Below, in pieces: positions 16,435 through 25,603 of a DNA stretch of 55,123 nucleotides. How positions within the stretch are numbered: position 1 is the stretch's first letter; the number at the start of each line of letters is the position of its first letter. The stretch is from Candidatus Saccharibacteria bacterium RIFCSPHIGHO2_12_FULL_44_22 (GTDB lineage: Bacteria; Patescibacteriota; Saccharimonadia; Saccharimonadales; Saccharimonadaceae): contig MGCS01000014.1 in NCBI GenBank assembly GCA_001790515.1, positions 1 through 55,123 on the forward strand, read 5' to 3'. The position numbers were made by a program, and so were the translations under genes. The notes under the pieces are model-generated. The model did not search any database, had not been told where the DNA came from, and worked only from the letters and a program-made list of their open reading frames with translations.

Positions 16435-18225
16435 ATGGACGAAAACCAAATTGAAAAAATTGATCTGAACAAAATTGACTGGCGTGGCAGCAGGGAATTT
16501 TTTGAAAGCCTTGGCGAGGCGCTCGACCGTATAGACGATAAAGACGAGAAGTATGACTTTACCTGGGTCGGCAAACGTAAAGCCATTATCGAGGCGGGTG
16601 CTCCGATCAACAAGACTTTTCGTCCAGATGTAGAAGCCAGCAAAAACTGGGATACTACAGAGAATTTATTTATCGAGGGGGATAATCTCGACGCACTGAA
16701 GCTATTGCAAGAATCTTACCTTGGCAAGGTGAAGATGATATATATCGATCCTCCATACAACACCGGTAAAGACTTCGTATACCACGACAACTTCAAAGCT
16801 GATGTCGAGGAATATGACGAAGCAACAGAATATAAGGATGAAGCAGGCAACATCCAGTTCAAAAAGAATGAAAAGAGTAATGGTCGCTATCATAGCGACT
16901 GGCTCAGCATGATGTACCCACGCTTGAAGCTTGCACGGAATCTACTAACTGATGACGGCGCAATTTTTGTAAGCATTGATTATCATGAGCATGCTAACCT
17001 CCGTAAATTATTGGATGAGGTGTTTGGAGAAGACAATTTTCAGTGCGATTTTGTATGGCTACGAAAGACATCTCCTAAAGGTGTGCCCCCCGTCAATATG
17101 GCAGTAAATAGTCAAGAACATGTTTTATGCTATTCTCGCTCCGATAAATTTAAGTTCTTGGGCGTACCTCGATCTATGGACGGCTTTTCTAACCCCGACA
17201 ATGACCCGAGGGGCATTTGGCGAAACACCAATATTAAGAGCACCGTTAAGGATAAATCAAAAGCATTTACTATTACGGATCCATCTACAAGCAATACGTT
17301 TACTGACGCCTGGGCATTTAGTGAATCTAGTCTTAGCGAAATGATTGAAAAAGGTCAAATTATTTTTCCACGCACTCCCAGCGGTCAGGTGCGCGCAAAA
17401 GAGTACTATCATGAATTCAAAAACTCAAACACCCCGTTAATAACCTTTCTGGATAAATATGACGGACAAACCGCGAGCGATCACCTTACACGTTTAATGG
17501 GAGGAAAGTATTTTCAGAACCCTAAAAATGTACAGCTTATTAAGACCTTAGTCTCATATCTTACGACCGGGGAAGACATAGTTTTAGACTTTTTCTCAGG
17601 ATCGGGCACTACGGCTGAAGCTGTTCAGCGGCTTAGTTCAGAAGATGAGACAAAAAGAAAATGGATCATGGTTCAACTACCAGAAACAACAGAAGAAAAC
17701 TCTGACGCTTACAAGGCTGGTTTTGCTACAATTCCAGAAATCTCTCGCGAACGGATTCGTCGTTCAGGAGATAAAATTGCATCCGAGCATCCAGAAGCTA
17801 AGGTAGATTATGGATTTCGTGCTCTAACGATTGCGGATACTAATTACAAAGAGGTGTATCGTGCTGCTGGCGAACTTCAGCAATCAGCCCTGCTCGATGT
17901 TGTTGACAATGTAAAAGAGGATCGTTCAGACATCGATCTCTTGTACGGAGTATTAACTCAATCTGCACTAGAGTTAAATCGTCCAATTGAAAAACGTGAG
18001 ATTGATGGAAGCGACGTTTATCTATATGACCACTTTGGCGAAGTGTCAGGGCTCATTGGCTGCTTCTCGGAGCAAGTATCCGAAGAGACTATTAAAGAAA
18101 TTGCTAAACTCAAGCCTCTGACTGCCGTATTCCGCGACAGCTCGTTTTCTGACAGTCAGGCGAAGGTGAACCTCTCAGAACATTTCCGTGTTCTTAGCCC
18201 AGAGACTAAGGTGAAGGTTATTTAG
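16435..18225 (+). CDS. Type III-like site-specific DNA methyltransferase (Mod)
   Basis: A 596-residue N6-adenine-type methyltransferase of the beta class, in which the catalytic motif precedes the SAM-binding motif. D105-P-P-Y108-NTG is motif IV, and VLDFFSGSGTTAEAV near residue 385 is motif I. The long central region should hold the target recognition domain. Translation begins at a clear Shine-Dalgarno sequence, GAGGGG (16425-16430), in contrast to the many leaderless genes. It protects host DNA by methylating one strand of the recognition site and also supplies sequence specificity to the restriction complex. The Res gene begins 5 bases after its stop. Confidence 0.93.
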   Translation: MDENQIEKIDLNKIDWRGSREFFESLGEALDRIDDKDEKYDFTWVGKRKAIIEAGAPINKTFRPDVEASKNWDTTENLFIEGDNLDALKLLQESYLGKVKMIYIDPPYNTGKDFVYHDNFKADVEEYDEATEYKDEAGNIQFKKNEKSNGRYHSDWLSMMYPRLKLARNLLTDDGAIFVSIDYHEHANLRKLLDEVFGEDNFQCDFVWLRKTSPKGVPPVNMAVNSQEHVLCYSRSDKFKFLGVPRSMDGFSNPDNDPRGIWRNTNIKSTVKDKSKAFTITDPSTSNTFTDAWAFSESSLSEMIEKGQIIFPRTPSGQVRAKEYYHEFKNSNTPLITFLDKYDGQTASDHLTRLMGGKYFQNPKNVQLIKTLVSYLTTGEDIVLDFFSGSGTTAEAVQRLSSEDETKRKWIMVQLPETTEENSDAYKAGFATIPEISRERIRRSGDKIASEHPEAKVDYGFRALTIADTNYKEVYRAAGELQQSALLDVVDNVKEDRSDIDLLYGVLTQSALELNRPIEKREIDGSDVYLYDHFGEVSGLIGCFSEQVSEETIKEIAKLKPLTAVFRDSSFSDSQAKVNLSEHFRVLSPETKVKVI

Positions 18226-18230
18226 TAACA

Positions 18231-21200
18231 ATGAAGCTTCGTTTTAAACATCAAAAATTCCAAGAAGATGCGACCAATGCAATTTGTGACGTCTTTTCAG
18301 GGCAACCAAATGAAACGCGTAAGTTTCTAGTAGATCAAGGTGAAAGCAGTAATATGACCGCTTCGCTGCTTGAGCGCACTGGATGGGCGAATCCCGAAAT
18401 CCACCTACGCGAGCAGGACCTTCTAAAAAACCTCCGCGATGTACAGAAGGCGAATGGCATCGTACCAAATAGCAATGTAGAGACTCTCACAAGCAAAGTT
18501 GAGTGGGGTGACGGCCGCAAGCAAAACGTTACTAGACCTGTTTTCACCATCGAAATGGAAACTGGTACCGGTAAGACCTATACCTACATCAAGACCATGT
18601 ATGAGATGAATGCCCGCTATGGATGGAGCAAGTTCATTATCGTAGTGCCAAGCATTGCTATCCGCGAAGGTGTAGCCAAGTCTTTCCAGATTACCGCCGA
18701 TCACTTCAAAGAAGAATACGGCAAAGCCTGCCGATACTTCATATATAATTCGACGCGGCTTAATGAGCTAGAACAGTTCGCTGACGATCCTGGGATTAAT
18801 GTGATGATTATTAACAGCCAGGCATTTAATGCCTCGGGTAAAGACGCTCGCCGTATTTACATGAAGCTAGATAGTTTTCGCTCACGACGCCCAATCGACG
18901 TTATCGCATCCGTAAACCCTATCGTCATTGTCGATGAGCCGCAGAGCGTGATTGGAGTGACAGGCGGCAAGAACGTCACTCGCGATAGCTTGGGTAAGTT
19001 TAATCCGCTCTTCTACGTAAACTACTCAGCTACGCATCGCGAGAACTTTAATATGGTGTACCGCCTGGACGCAGTTGACGCGTATCAGAAACAGCTTGTT
19101 AAGAAGATTACCGTTAAGGGAATATCAATCCACGGAACAACCGCGACGAATGGCTATCTATATCTTCAGCGCATCAATGTCTACCCCAATAAGAGCCCAT
19201 CGGCAACAGTTGTGATCGAACACAATACAAAGTCTGGTTCGGGCCTGGGCAAAAAGGTTAAAACATTCGTACATGGCGATAATATCTATGATCATTCTGG
19301 CGAAATAGAGGCATATCGTGACGGCTATACAATCGCCGACATCAATGCCCGCGAGGGATATATCGAATTTACGAATGGCCTGCAAATTCAATTAGGCCAA
19401 GTGATCGGTGACAGCAGCGAAGAAGATATTCGTCGCATACAAATCCGCGAGACGATAATGAGCCACCTCGAAAAGGAGCGTGAACTATTTAAGAAGGGTA
19501 TCAAGGTCCTCTCGCTATTCTTTATTGATGAAGTAGCGAAATATAAGTATTATGACGAATCTGGCGAGCAAAAGGGTATTCATGCTCAGGTCTTTGAAGA
19601 AGAATATAAGAATGCCATTGATTTGTTCTTTAGTCAGTTACCATTTGATGAAGATACGGATTATCGCACTTTCCTTGAACGCGATGAGCCACACCGGATT
19701 CATGCTGGATACTTCTCGGTAGACAAAAAAGGACGGGCAGTTGATAGTGAAATCAAGCGAGGCGAAAGTGAATCGGCCGATGTCAACGCATATGACCTCA
19801 TCATGAAAAACAAGGAGCGACTACTCAGTGCAGACGAGCCTGTCCGCTTTATCTTCAGCCACTCGGCGCTCCGTGAAGGTTGGGACAATCCGAATGTTTT
19901 CCAGATATGTACGCTGCGTATGAGTAGTGGTGACATAAAGAAACGTCAAGAGATTGGTCGAGGACTGCGCTTGAGTGTAAACAAAGACGGCGAACGCATG
20001 GATGCCGAAGTGCTCGGAACTCATAGCGTACATGACGTAAACTCATTGACCGTAATCGCTAATGAAAGCTATGAAGATTTCGCCAGGGCGCTGCAGGATG
20101 AATTCTATGAAGTCATCAGGAATCGTCCAAAAGAGGTTGCACCGTCTCTTTTCGAAGGCCAGGTATGGTCGGACAGTGCTGGTAATGAATTGGAAGTGGA
20201 CAATAGTAAGGCCGCGGATATTTTCGTAGCGCTCAAAATGGCAGGTCTTGTAAAGGAGGGACAATTAACAGATGAATATCACGATCTTTCGGTCGAGCTC
20301 CGTACTGAAAAAGTCAGCGAAGTACTAGGTCGTATAGATGAATCACTAACGCCGTACACAGATAACGTACTTCAGCTTGTTGAGTCTGTATACAATCCTA
20401 AGGTCAATCCTATAGTCTCTGATGCACGTAATAAAGCAACGCTTAATCTTGATCATGAAAAGTTTGCAAGTAAACAGTTTAAGGAGTTGTGGGAGCGGAT
20501 CAACAAAAAAACCTATTACACAGTTTCGTTTGATGAGAGCAAGCTCATTGACTCATGCGTCGGTGCGCTTAACCGCAATCTACGCGTATCTCAGACTCTC
20601 GTTACTATTACTGAAGGTTATCTGGACTCCACGAAGCAAAATAATCCTGAGATGAAGAAGCTCGTTGGTAAGCAGGTAGCACTCGAAGAAGTGGCGGCAA
20701 AGAATGTTACTTTCGACCTCATCGGGGAGATCGCTGAGCCAACTAGACTGACGCGGAAGACAGTCGCTACTGTACTGCAGAAGATTGAGCCTGCCGTGTT
20801 CAAGCTGTTCTCAGTCAACCCTGAGGAATTCATACGCGAAGCAGTGAAATTGATAGACGAGCAAAAAGCTTCGACTATCATTGAGCACATTACATACGAT
20901 ACGCTCGATGAAACGTGGAACGCAGAAGAGATATTTGTAGACACTACGATAGGCGGCGAGTATGGTAAGAACGTAGCTGACGCCAAGAAGCATTTGTTTG
21001 ATAAATTACGCTATGACTCTAGTGTAGAGAAACAGCTGGGTGAAGACCTCGACACTGCCGATACGGTTGAGATGTACGTGAAGCTTCCGAGCGGTTTCTA
21101 TATCAATACACCGATGGGTAAGTACAACCCCGACTGGGCTATCGCATTCAAGGAAGGTTCAGTCAAACACATCTACTTTGTAGCTGAGACAAAAGGCGAT

Positions 21201-21341
21201 ACTAGTGACTTGCAGCTCCGTGAAGTAGAACGTGCGAAGATCGAATGTGCTCGACGACACTTTTCTAAGATCAGCGACGACACCGTCAAATATAGTGCCG
21301 TCGCATCGTACTCCGAGCTGCTAAGTAAAGTTAACGCCTAG
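18231..21341 (+). CDS. Type III restriction endonuclease subunit (Res)
   Basis: A 1036-residue SF2 helicase-nuclease. Walker A is E-T-G-T-G-K115-T, the DEAD-like box is VDEPQS near residue 235, and the motif VI region contains EIGRGLRLS near 580. Near the C-terminus N-P-D-W (about 965) and E-T-K-G (about 985) form a PD-(D/E)xK nuclease site. It should cut DNA when it meets unmethylated sites, powered by ATP. It is the last gene of the helicase-DUF4391-Mod-Res operon, and its stop overlaps the convergent terminase stop by four bases. All motifs look intact, so the system is probably functional. Confidence 0.92.
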   Translation: MKLRFKHQKFQEDATNAICDVFSGQPNETRKFLVDQGESSNMTASLLERTGWANPEIHLREQDLLKNLRDVQKANGIVPNSNVETLTSKVEWGDGRKQNVTRPVFTIEMETGTGKTYTYIKTMYEMNARYGWSKFIIVVPSIAIREGVAKSFQITADHFKEEYGKACRYFIYNSTRLNELEQFADDPGINVMIINSQAFNASGKDARRIYMKLDSFRSRRPIDVIASVNPIVIVDEPQSVIGVTGGKNVTRDSLGKFNPLFYVNYSATHRENFNMVYRLDAVDAYQKQLVKKITVKGISIHGTTATNGYLYLQRINVYPNKSPSATVVIEHNTKSGSGLGKKVKTFVHGDNIYDHSGEIEAYRDGYTIADINAREGYIEFTNGLQIQLGQVIGDSSEEDIRRIQIRETIMSHLEKERELFKKGIKVLSLFFIDEVAKYKYYDESGEQKGIHAQVFEEEYKNAIDLFFSQLPFDEDTDYRTFLERDEPHRIHAGYFSVDKKGRAVDSEIKRGESESADVNAYDLIMKNKERLLSADEPVRFIFSHSALREGWDNPNVFQICTLRMSSGDIKKRQEIGRGLRLSVNKDGERMDAEVLGTHSVHDVNSLTVIANESYEDFARALQDEFYEVIRNRPKEVAPSLFEGQVWSDSAGNELEVDNSKAADIFVALKMAGLVKEGQLTDEYHDLSVELRTEKVSEVLGRIDESLTPYTDNVLQLVESVYNPKVNPIVSDARNKATLNLDHEKFASKQFKELWERINKKTYYTVSFDESKLIDSCVGALNRNLRVSQTLVTITEGYLDSTKQNNPEMKKLVGKQVALEEVAAKNVTFDLIGEIAEPTRLTRKTVATVLQKIEPAVFKLFSVNPEEFIREAVKLIDEQKASTIIEHITYDTLDETWNAEEIFVDTTIGGEYGKNVADAKKHLFDKLRYDSSVEKQLGEDLDTADTVEMYVKLPSGFYINTPMGKYNPDWAIAFKEGSVKHIYFVAETKGDTSDLQLREVERAKIECARRHFSKISDDTVKYSAVASYSELLSKVNA

Positions 21342-22894
21342 TCCCATTCACCCGATATCGCTTCGTTCCAATCGTCGAGGCGATTATTCCAGTAGTCACG
21401 ACCACGCCGACGTGAATTTCTTGCGGTTCTTGAGCGAGTATCACTCCACAGGTTATGGGTTCCGATAACCATGCCTGGTGTATTGAGATCCGTTCTCACA
21501 GCCTCAATCACCGCAACTGTAAGTGCATCAACCAGGTCGTCATGTTTCTCTATGCCAAATCCAACGAGCTGTGATAGCAACTCTTTGCTGCCATGTTTCG
21601 GAAACAGAATAACGCCTCGTTGGATTTTATCGGCAATCATATTCAGGCGAGTTCGCTTATCCTGATTGGGGTGTACGCCGGTCGCATCGATGACGTCTTT
21701 ACTCAGCGCCTGTACTAATGCCTCCTGATAAGCTGTCGTCTCCACGAAGAATTTAGGATTGTGCAGGCTCACATTGAGCTCACGAACTAAGTCGATCGTC
21801 GTCGGGAAATTCATTCGCTTATTGATCGGATTTGGAAGTACATAGATTTGCATCTTGTCTCCATGACCTCGAATATCGAGCGTCACCATAGCCGTACAAT
21901 CAGCCGAGTCTTTTTCGGATATGGCTAAGTCAACACCTACTACAAGTGTCCGGCTTTGGCCTCGAAGCAGATCAGGCAGCTTGTCATATTGGTGAATCAT
22001 GTCTGGAAAGATGATCTGATCATCATCCGGCACGAGGTGCAGCCGATATTCCCGCTCAAACCGCACACGGTCCGCAATGCGCCGCTCTAGCATCAAGAGT
22101 GAGTCTTTATTCGGAAAGCGTTCCGGCCAGAGCGACACCCCGTCACGTTCGATCGGATATTCACGGTATGCTCCGTTGCGCTCGCCGCTATCCATGCCAG
22201 CCCTGAGTCGCATGAGTAGAGAGTCTTCGTGGAGGAGGTTGCCAACCGTGATGAACTTCGTGTTATCACTACCAAGCGGTAAGAGCTCACCAGTAAACCA
22301 GGCGAAGTTGCGATCACGACCTTCGCGGGTCTTAACAGTTCGACTGTCTTCTACGTCATCAGCGATGATGAGATCTGGGCGATGCGGTCCATGGCGAAGT
22401 CCACGCACACCTTGCTCTCGCGATACCGCAATTATCCGCACGCCGAGACGGGGAAGCTTAATTGCACTCACGCCCGTTTCGTTTTCTTCGTAGTCATATG
22501 GCCAGAAATCCTTACGAATCAAGTCGTTAGTCTCAAGTTCCTGCACAATGTTTGCCAGGTGCTGCTGTGCCTGATTCTGCGTCTGACTGACGATGACGAT
22601 GTACTTCTTTTGCATCTCACCAATTGCTGCCCATAGCGGCAGGGCAGTCGTGATGATCGTCGACTTGCCGCTTTCACGAAATGCCACGATCACCAGCTGC
22701 TCGATATCCGGATTCGTTACGTCTGACATCATCTGCTTTTGAAACTCAGCCGTCGGGTATTTAATGTAATGCCCCATATAAAGGTGGAAGAACCAGTAAA
22801 AGCTGTTCCTCGCGATCGATAGTCGAACCGCGCGCTGGCTACGGACCTTTTCCCATTCATATTCTGTTAGTGCGTCATAGTTTACGTTACTCAT
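21338..22894 (-). CDS. Phage-type terminase large subunit
   Basis: A 518-residue protein with both terminase halves. The ATPase half has FRESGKST (Walker A, residues 72-79) and PDLIIADDVED (Walker B, near 173-183). The RNase-H-like nuclease half has VVGVDLAISEKDSADCT near 310-326 and ends with KHDDLVDALTVAV, carrying the final metal-binding aspartates. Such motors pump DNA into procapsids. It is the last of three minus-strand genes with overlapping starts and stops. No portal, capsid or tail gene is in the window, so this is an isolated packaging module as seen in phage satellites or decayed prophages. Confidence 0.88.
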   Translation of the reverse strand: MSNVNYDALTEYEWEKVRSQRAVRLSIARNSFYWFFHLYMGHYIKYPTAEFQKQMMSDVTNPDIEQLVIVAFRESGKSTIITTALPLWAAIGEMQKKYIVIVSQTQNQAQQHLANIVQELETNDLIRKDFWPYDYEENETGVSAIKLPRLGVRIIAVSREQGVRGLRHGPHRPDLIIADDVEDSRTVKTREGRDRNFAWFTGELLPLGSDNTKFITVGNLLHEDSLLMRLRAGMDSGERNGAYREYPIERDGVSLWPERFPNKDSLLMLERRIADRVRFEREYRLHLVPDDDQIIFPDMIHQYDKLPDLLRGQSRTLVVGVDLAISEKDSADCTAMVTLDIRGHGDKMQIYVLPNPINKRMNFPTTIDLVRELNVSLHNPKFFVETTAYQEALVQALSKDVIDATGVHPNQDKRTRLNMIADKIQRGVILFPKHGSKELLSQLVGFGIEKHDDLVDALTVAVIEAVRTDLNTPGMVIGTHNLWSDTRSRTARNSRRRGRDYWNNRLDDWNEAISGEWD

Positions 22895-23303
22895 TGTCTT
22901 GCTCCTTTATTGCTTCATTAGGTAGTAGGCCGACCATGGCAAGTGCTCGCGATACAAGCTGCTCTTGTTCATCGGTCAGTGCTTCGGTTTCATGTTTGAT
23001 ACGGCCATCGAGTCTGATTCGGTTCTCGTACACTGGGTGGTGGTGCTTGAGCCAAAAAGTAATGGCCGACAGATTCTTTTCTTTGATGGAAGTGATTAGC
23101 TGGCTCTCGGCTAGATCATTAATCTTGCCAGCGCTCTGCTCAATTGCTTCATCGCAAGCTTCGGCGAATACATCGTCATCCTTGCGCCACCGGTAGTAGG
23201 TGGCGCGGGGCAGTGAGATAGCGCGGCAAGCCGCTTCGACGATCGGCATTTTATGCAGCTGCTCGATGAGCTTCTTTTTATCCTTATCTTGATTCCGGCT
23301 CAT
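22887..23303 (-). CDS. Terminase small subunit-like HTH protein
   Basis: A 138-residue protein with an N-terminal helix-turn-helix region, PIVEAACRAISLPRATYYRW (about residues 20-39), of the kind seen in phBC6A51-like small-terminase proteins. A helical, charged C-terminus follows. It overlaps the large-subunit gene by 8 bases and the ParB-methyltransferase gene by 4, so the three genes are one translation-coupled operon. By position and fold it should recognise the packaging site and hand DNA to the large subunit. The small-subunit call is a little less certain than the large one. Confidence 0.75.
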   Translation of the reverse strand: MSRNQDKDKKKLIEQLHKMPIVEAACRAISLPRATYYRWRKDDDVFAEACDEAIEQSAGKINDLAESQLITSIKEKNLSAITFWLKHHHPVYENRIRLDGRIKHETEALTDEQEQLVSRALAMVGLLPNEAIKEQDNE

Positions 23304-24637
23304 GATAGCTTCTCCCGCTTCAAGCCGGTCGCTTTTTCCCAGCGCTTCATAGCAACCTCGGCGTACACCGGACTTTTTTCCATGATGTAGCAGCGGCGCT
23401 TCAGCTTGGTGGACGCAATGAGAGTGGATCCTGAACCGCAGAACGGCTCAACCACTAAATCGCCGCGCTTTGTCAGCACCTTGATATACGGAATCAGAAT
23501 CTCGAGCGGCTTCGTCCCAAAGATGATGCCTTGGCCGGAATGCTTTTCATCACTCGCCTGAAACTCAATGAAGTCAGTCGGCTGGTATTTCTTACCGCCT
23601 GCGTAACCCTCCCATTGGGGTTTGCCACTGATGGCATAGAGCGCTGTTTCGTATTCTTCCTGTAATCCATCGGGTTCGGTTCCATGGTTATATGGCACAG
23701 TGCCGGAGCCACCGACCATGGCGATATCGTGCTTCGAAAAGAACTTGTACTTCGCGCTGAAGCCCTGATGTCTGTTCGGTAAATGCCAGACGATCATGTT
23801 TTTGACTTTCCAGTACTTTTCCATCTCAGCCCAAATGACACGCAGATTCTTCCAGTTCTCGTACACGATGATAGAATAGTCAGGCTTTGCATAACGAGCC
23901 ACGTTTGCCATCCATAGTTCCGTGAAGTTATCTGGCAGCACATCGGTTTCCAGGTAGCGCCGATTTTTCTTCGCACCAAAACCGGTTGTCGGTTTACCAC
24001 CACGCTTGGCGTGAAGGTAGTCCAAGATGTACGGAGGATCCGTCATGCACATGTCCGCCTGTTCGCCGTTCATGAGCTTGTCGAAGTCCTCGGCGATGGT
24101 GCTATCGCCAACCATCAGGCGTGAGTCACCAAGTTGGTAGACATCGCCCTTCTTTGCCTCAACCTTTTTGATATCCAATTTCTTCAGCTCCTTATCAAGG
24201 TCGAAGTTTTCGGTCTCCTCGATATCGATGTCGAAAATGAGATCCATCTCCTCACTACTAAAGCCGACATCAGACAGTAGCGTTTCGTCGAATTCGGATA
24301 GCATTTCCCAGTCCCAGTCACCGAGCGCCTTATTGAGGCGCAGATTTAGCTCCTTCTCTTTGGCCTCGTCCGGAATATCCAGATACACAACTGGTACTTC
24401 TTTGAGTCCGAGTTCTTTCGCAACCTTGAGGCGGAAATGCCCACCTATCACAATGCCCTTACGCTCGGCCGCACCGTTGACGAGCAGTGGGTCGACCAGA
24501 CCAAACTGCTGAATACTTTCCGTCAGCTGCTTGGTCGTTTCCTCGTTCCAGGTACGTGGATTATACGTGCTTGGCTTAAGTTCACCGACTTTGACCATGA
24601 CGATCTTAGGATTGATGGTTGAATTAGAAGCGGTCAT
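23300..24637 (-). CDS. ParB-like / DNA methyltransferase fusion protein
   Basis: A 445-residue two-domain protein of a type common in phages. Residues 8-110 are ParB/Srx-like: LKPSTYNPRTWNEE, then GIVIGGHFRLKVAKELG, the nuclease-fold GG-H-R signature. Residues 170-440 form an N4/N6 methyltransferase with TDPPYILDY (motif IV) near 200 and VEPFCGSGSTLIAS (motif I) near 407. It heads the packaging operon. A very strong Shine-Dalgarno sequence, AAGGAGGTGA, lies 4 bases before the ATG. It may mark or protect element DNA before packaging. The methylated sequence is unknown. Confidence 0.88.
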   Translation of the reverse strand: MTASNSTINPKIVMVKVGELKPSTYNPRTWNEETTKQLTESIQQFGLVDPLLVNGAAERKGIVIGGHFRLKVAKELGLKEVPVVYLDIPDEAKEKELNLRLNKALGDWDWEMLSEFDETLLSDVGFSSEEMDLIFDIDIEETENFDLDKELKKLDIKKVEAKKGDVYQLGDSRLMVGDSTIAEDFDKLMNGEQADMCMTDPPYILDYLHAKRGGKPTTGFGAKKNRRYLETDVLPDNFTELWMANVARYAKPDYSIIVYENWKNLRVIWAEMEKYWKVKNMIVWHLPNRHQGFSAKYKFFSKHDIAMVGGSGTVPYNHGTEPDGLQEEYETALYAISGKPQWEGYAGGKKYQPTDFIEFQASDEKHSGQGIIFGTKPLEILIPYIKVLTKRGDLVVEPFCGSGSTLIASTKLKRRCYIMEKSPVYAEVAMKRWEKATGLKREKLS

Positions 24638-24990
24638 AGCTTCACCTCCTTGTAGTTATTGATAACCACAAACCCTTTGAGGTGAAGTTTTGACCAAATA
24701 AAAAAGCACCTCAGAAGAATTAATCACAATTGGGCCGTTTCCTACGACTGCGTTACGCAGTGTGAAATACACCTCTTGTCGTATCTATATAGATAAGATT
24801 ATGACCAATTCCGCGGGGGCGCTCGTAAATCGAGCTTCGGTTAACTCCTCAGAACTGTGTAGTTGAATTGTTAATGTGTACGCATGGTACATTTTTATCG
24901 TAGCTCGGTCCGTCTGGGCTGTCAAGCATAAAAACGCTATATGTAGTAGTACTTCCGTTATTTACTCTACTAGCGTATAATAGTACGCAT
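24638..24990. promoter_or_regulatory. Divergent control region between packaging operon and LexA-CBASS operon
   Basis: This 353-base gap is rich in symmetry. ACTGCG-TTA-CGCAGT lies at 24747-24761, a perfect 14-bp palindrome TATCTATATAGATA at 24782-24795, and TGTAC-N5-GTACA at 24877-24891. TACTA-N8-TAGTA spans the lexA -10 at 24968-24985. The string GTACGCAT occurs at 24878 and again at 24983, just before the lexA start. The lexA -10, TATAAT (24976-24981), ends 9 bases before its ATG. The last two symmetric sites are the best operator candidates for the LexA-like repressor itself. A promoter for the minus-strand operon must lie here too, but I could not pick one. Confidence 0.55.
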
Positions 24991-25602
24991 ATGGAAATCG
25001 AGGGATTAACACCAAAACAAAAAACCGTGTTTGCGGCAGTGCGAGAGTTGCAAACACTAAACGGCCGTACACCGACTCTGGACGAGGTGCGACGGCACCT
25101 TAACTATGCAACCGTCAGTTCGGTGCAGCGTCATATGGATGCCTTGAAGCGCAAAGGCTACATTCAAAGTGACAAGCACCAAGGCAGATCAATGCGTCTA
25201 TCTCACCAGCATACGGTGAGTATTCCGCTCGTTGGTAATGTTGCATGTGGCTCACCACTTCTTGCCGAAGAGAATGTTGAGGCACACGTCGCGTACGATG
25301 CCGATCGGCTCAAAGGAAATCCTAGCGACTACTTTTTTCTGCGAGCTGTTGGCGACAGCATGGATAAGGCCGGCATCGATGACGGTGACTTAGTACTTGT
25401 GCGGAAATCTGATACTGCGGAAAAAGGTAAGCGAGTCGTGGCGTTAGTAGGAGACGATGCTACCGTTAAAAAACTCATGAACGAAAATGGTCATTGGATA
25501 CTGAGGCCCGAATCGAAGAACGCAAAACATAAGGACCTGATAATGGTCGATGAGTTTTCCGTGCAAGGTATCGTACACGACGTGATTAAGGCCAGGTCCT
25601 GA
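24991..25602 (+). CDS. lexA: LexA-family self-cleaving repressor
   Basis: A 203-residue full-length LexA-type protein. The winged helix covers residues 5-70 (TPKQKTVFAAVRE, PTLDEVRRHLNY, MDALKRKGYIQS). The linker contains V84-A-C86-G87, so the self-cleavage bond is Cys-Gly, as in UmuD, rather than LexA's usual Ala-Gly. The peptidase dyad is S123 (GDSM) and K160 (ATVKKL). DNA damage would trigger RecA-assisted autocleavage and derepression. Its stop is one base from the CD-NTase start, making one operon, and it is divergent from the packaging operon as a prophage repressor would be. It may be an element-borne repressor rather than the housekeeping LexA. Confidence 0.9.
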   Translation: MEIEGLTPKQKTVFAAVRELQTLNGRTPTLDEVRRHLNYATVSSVQRHMDALKRKGYIQSDKHQGRSMRLSHQHTVSIPLVGNVACGSPLLAEENVEAHVAYDADRLKGNPSDYFFLRAVGDSMDKAGIDDGDLVLVRKSDTAEKGKRVVALVGDDATVKKLMNENGHWILRPESKNAKHKDLIMVDEFSVQGIVHDVIKARS

Positions 25603-25603
25603 C

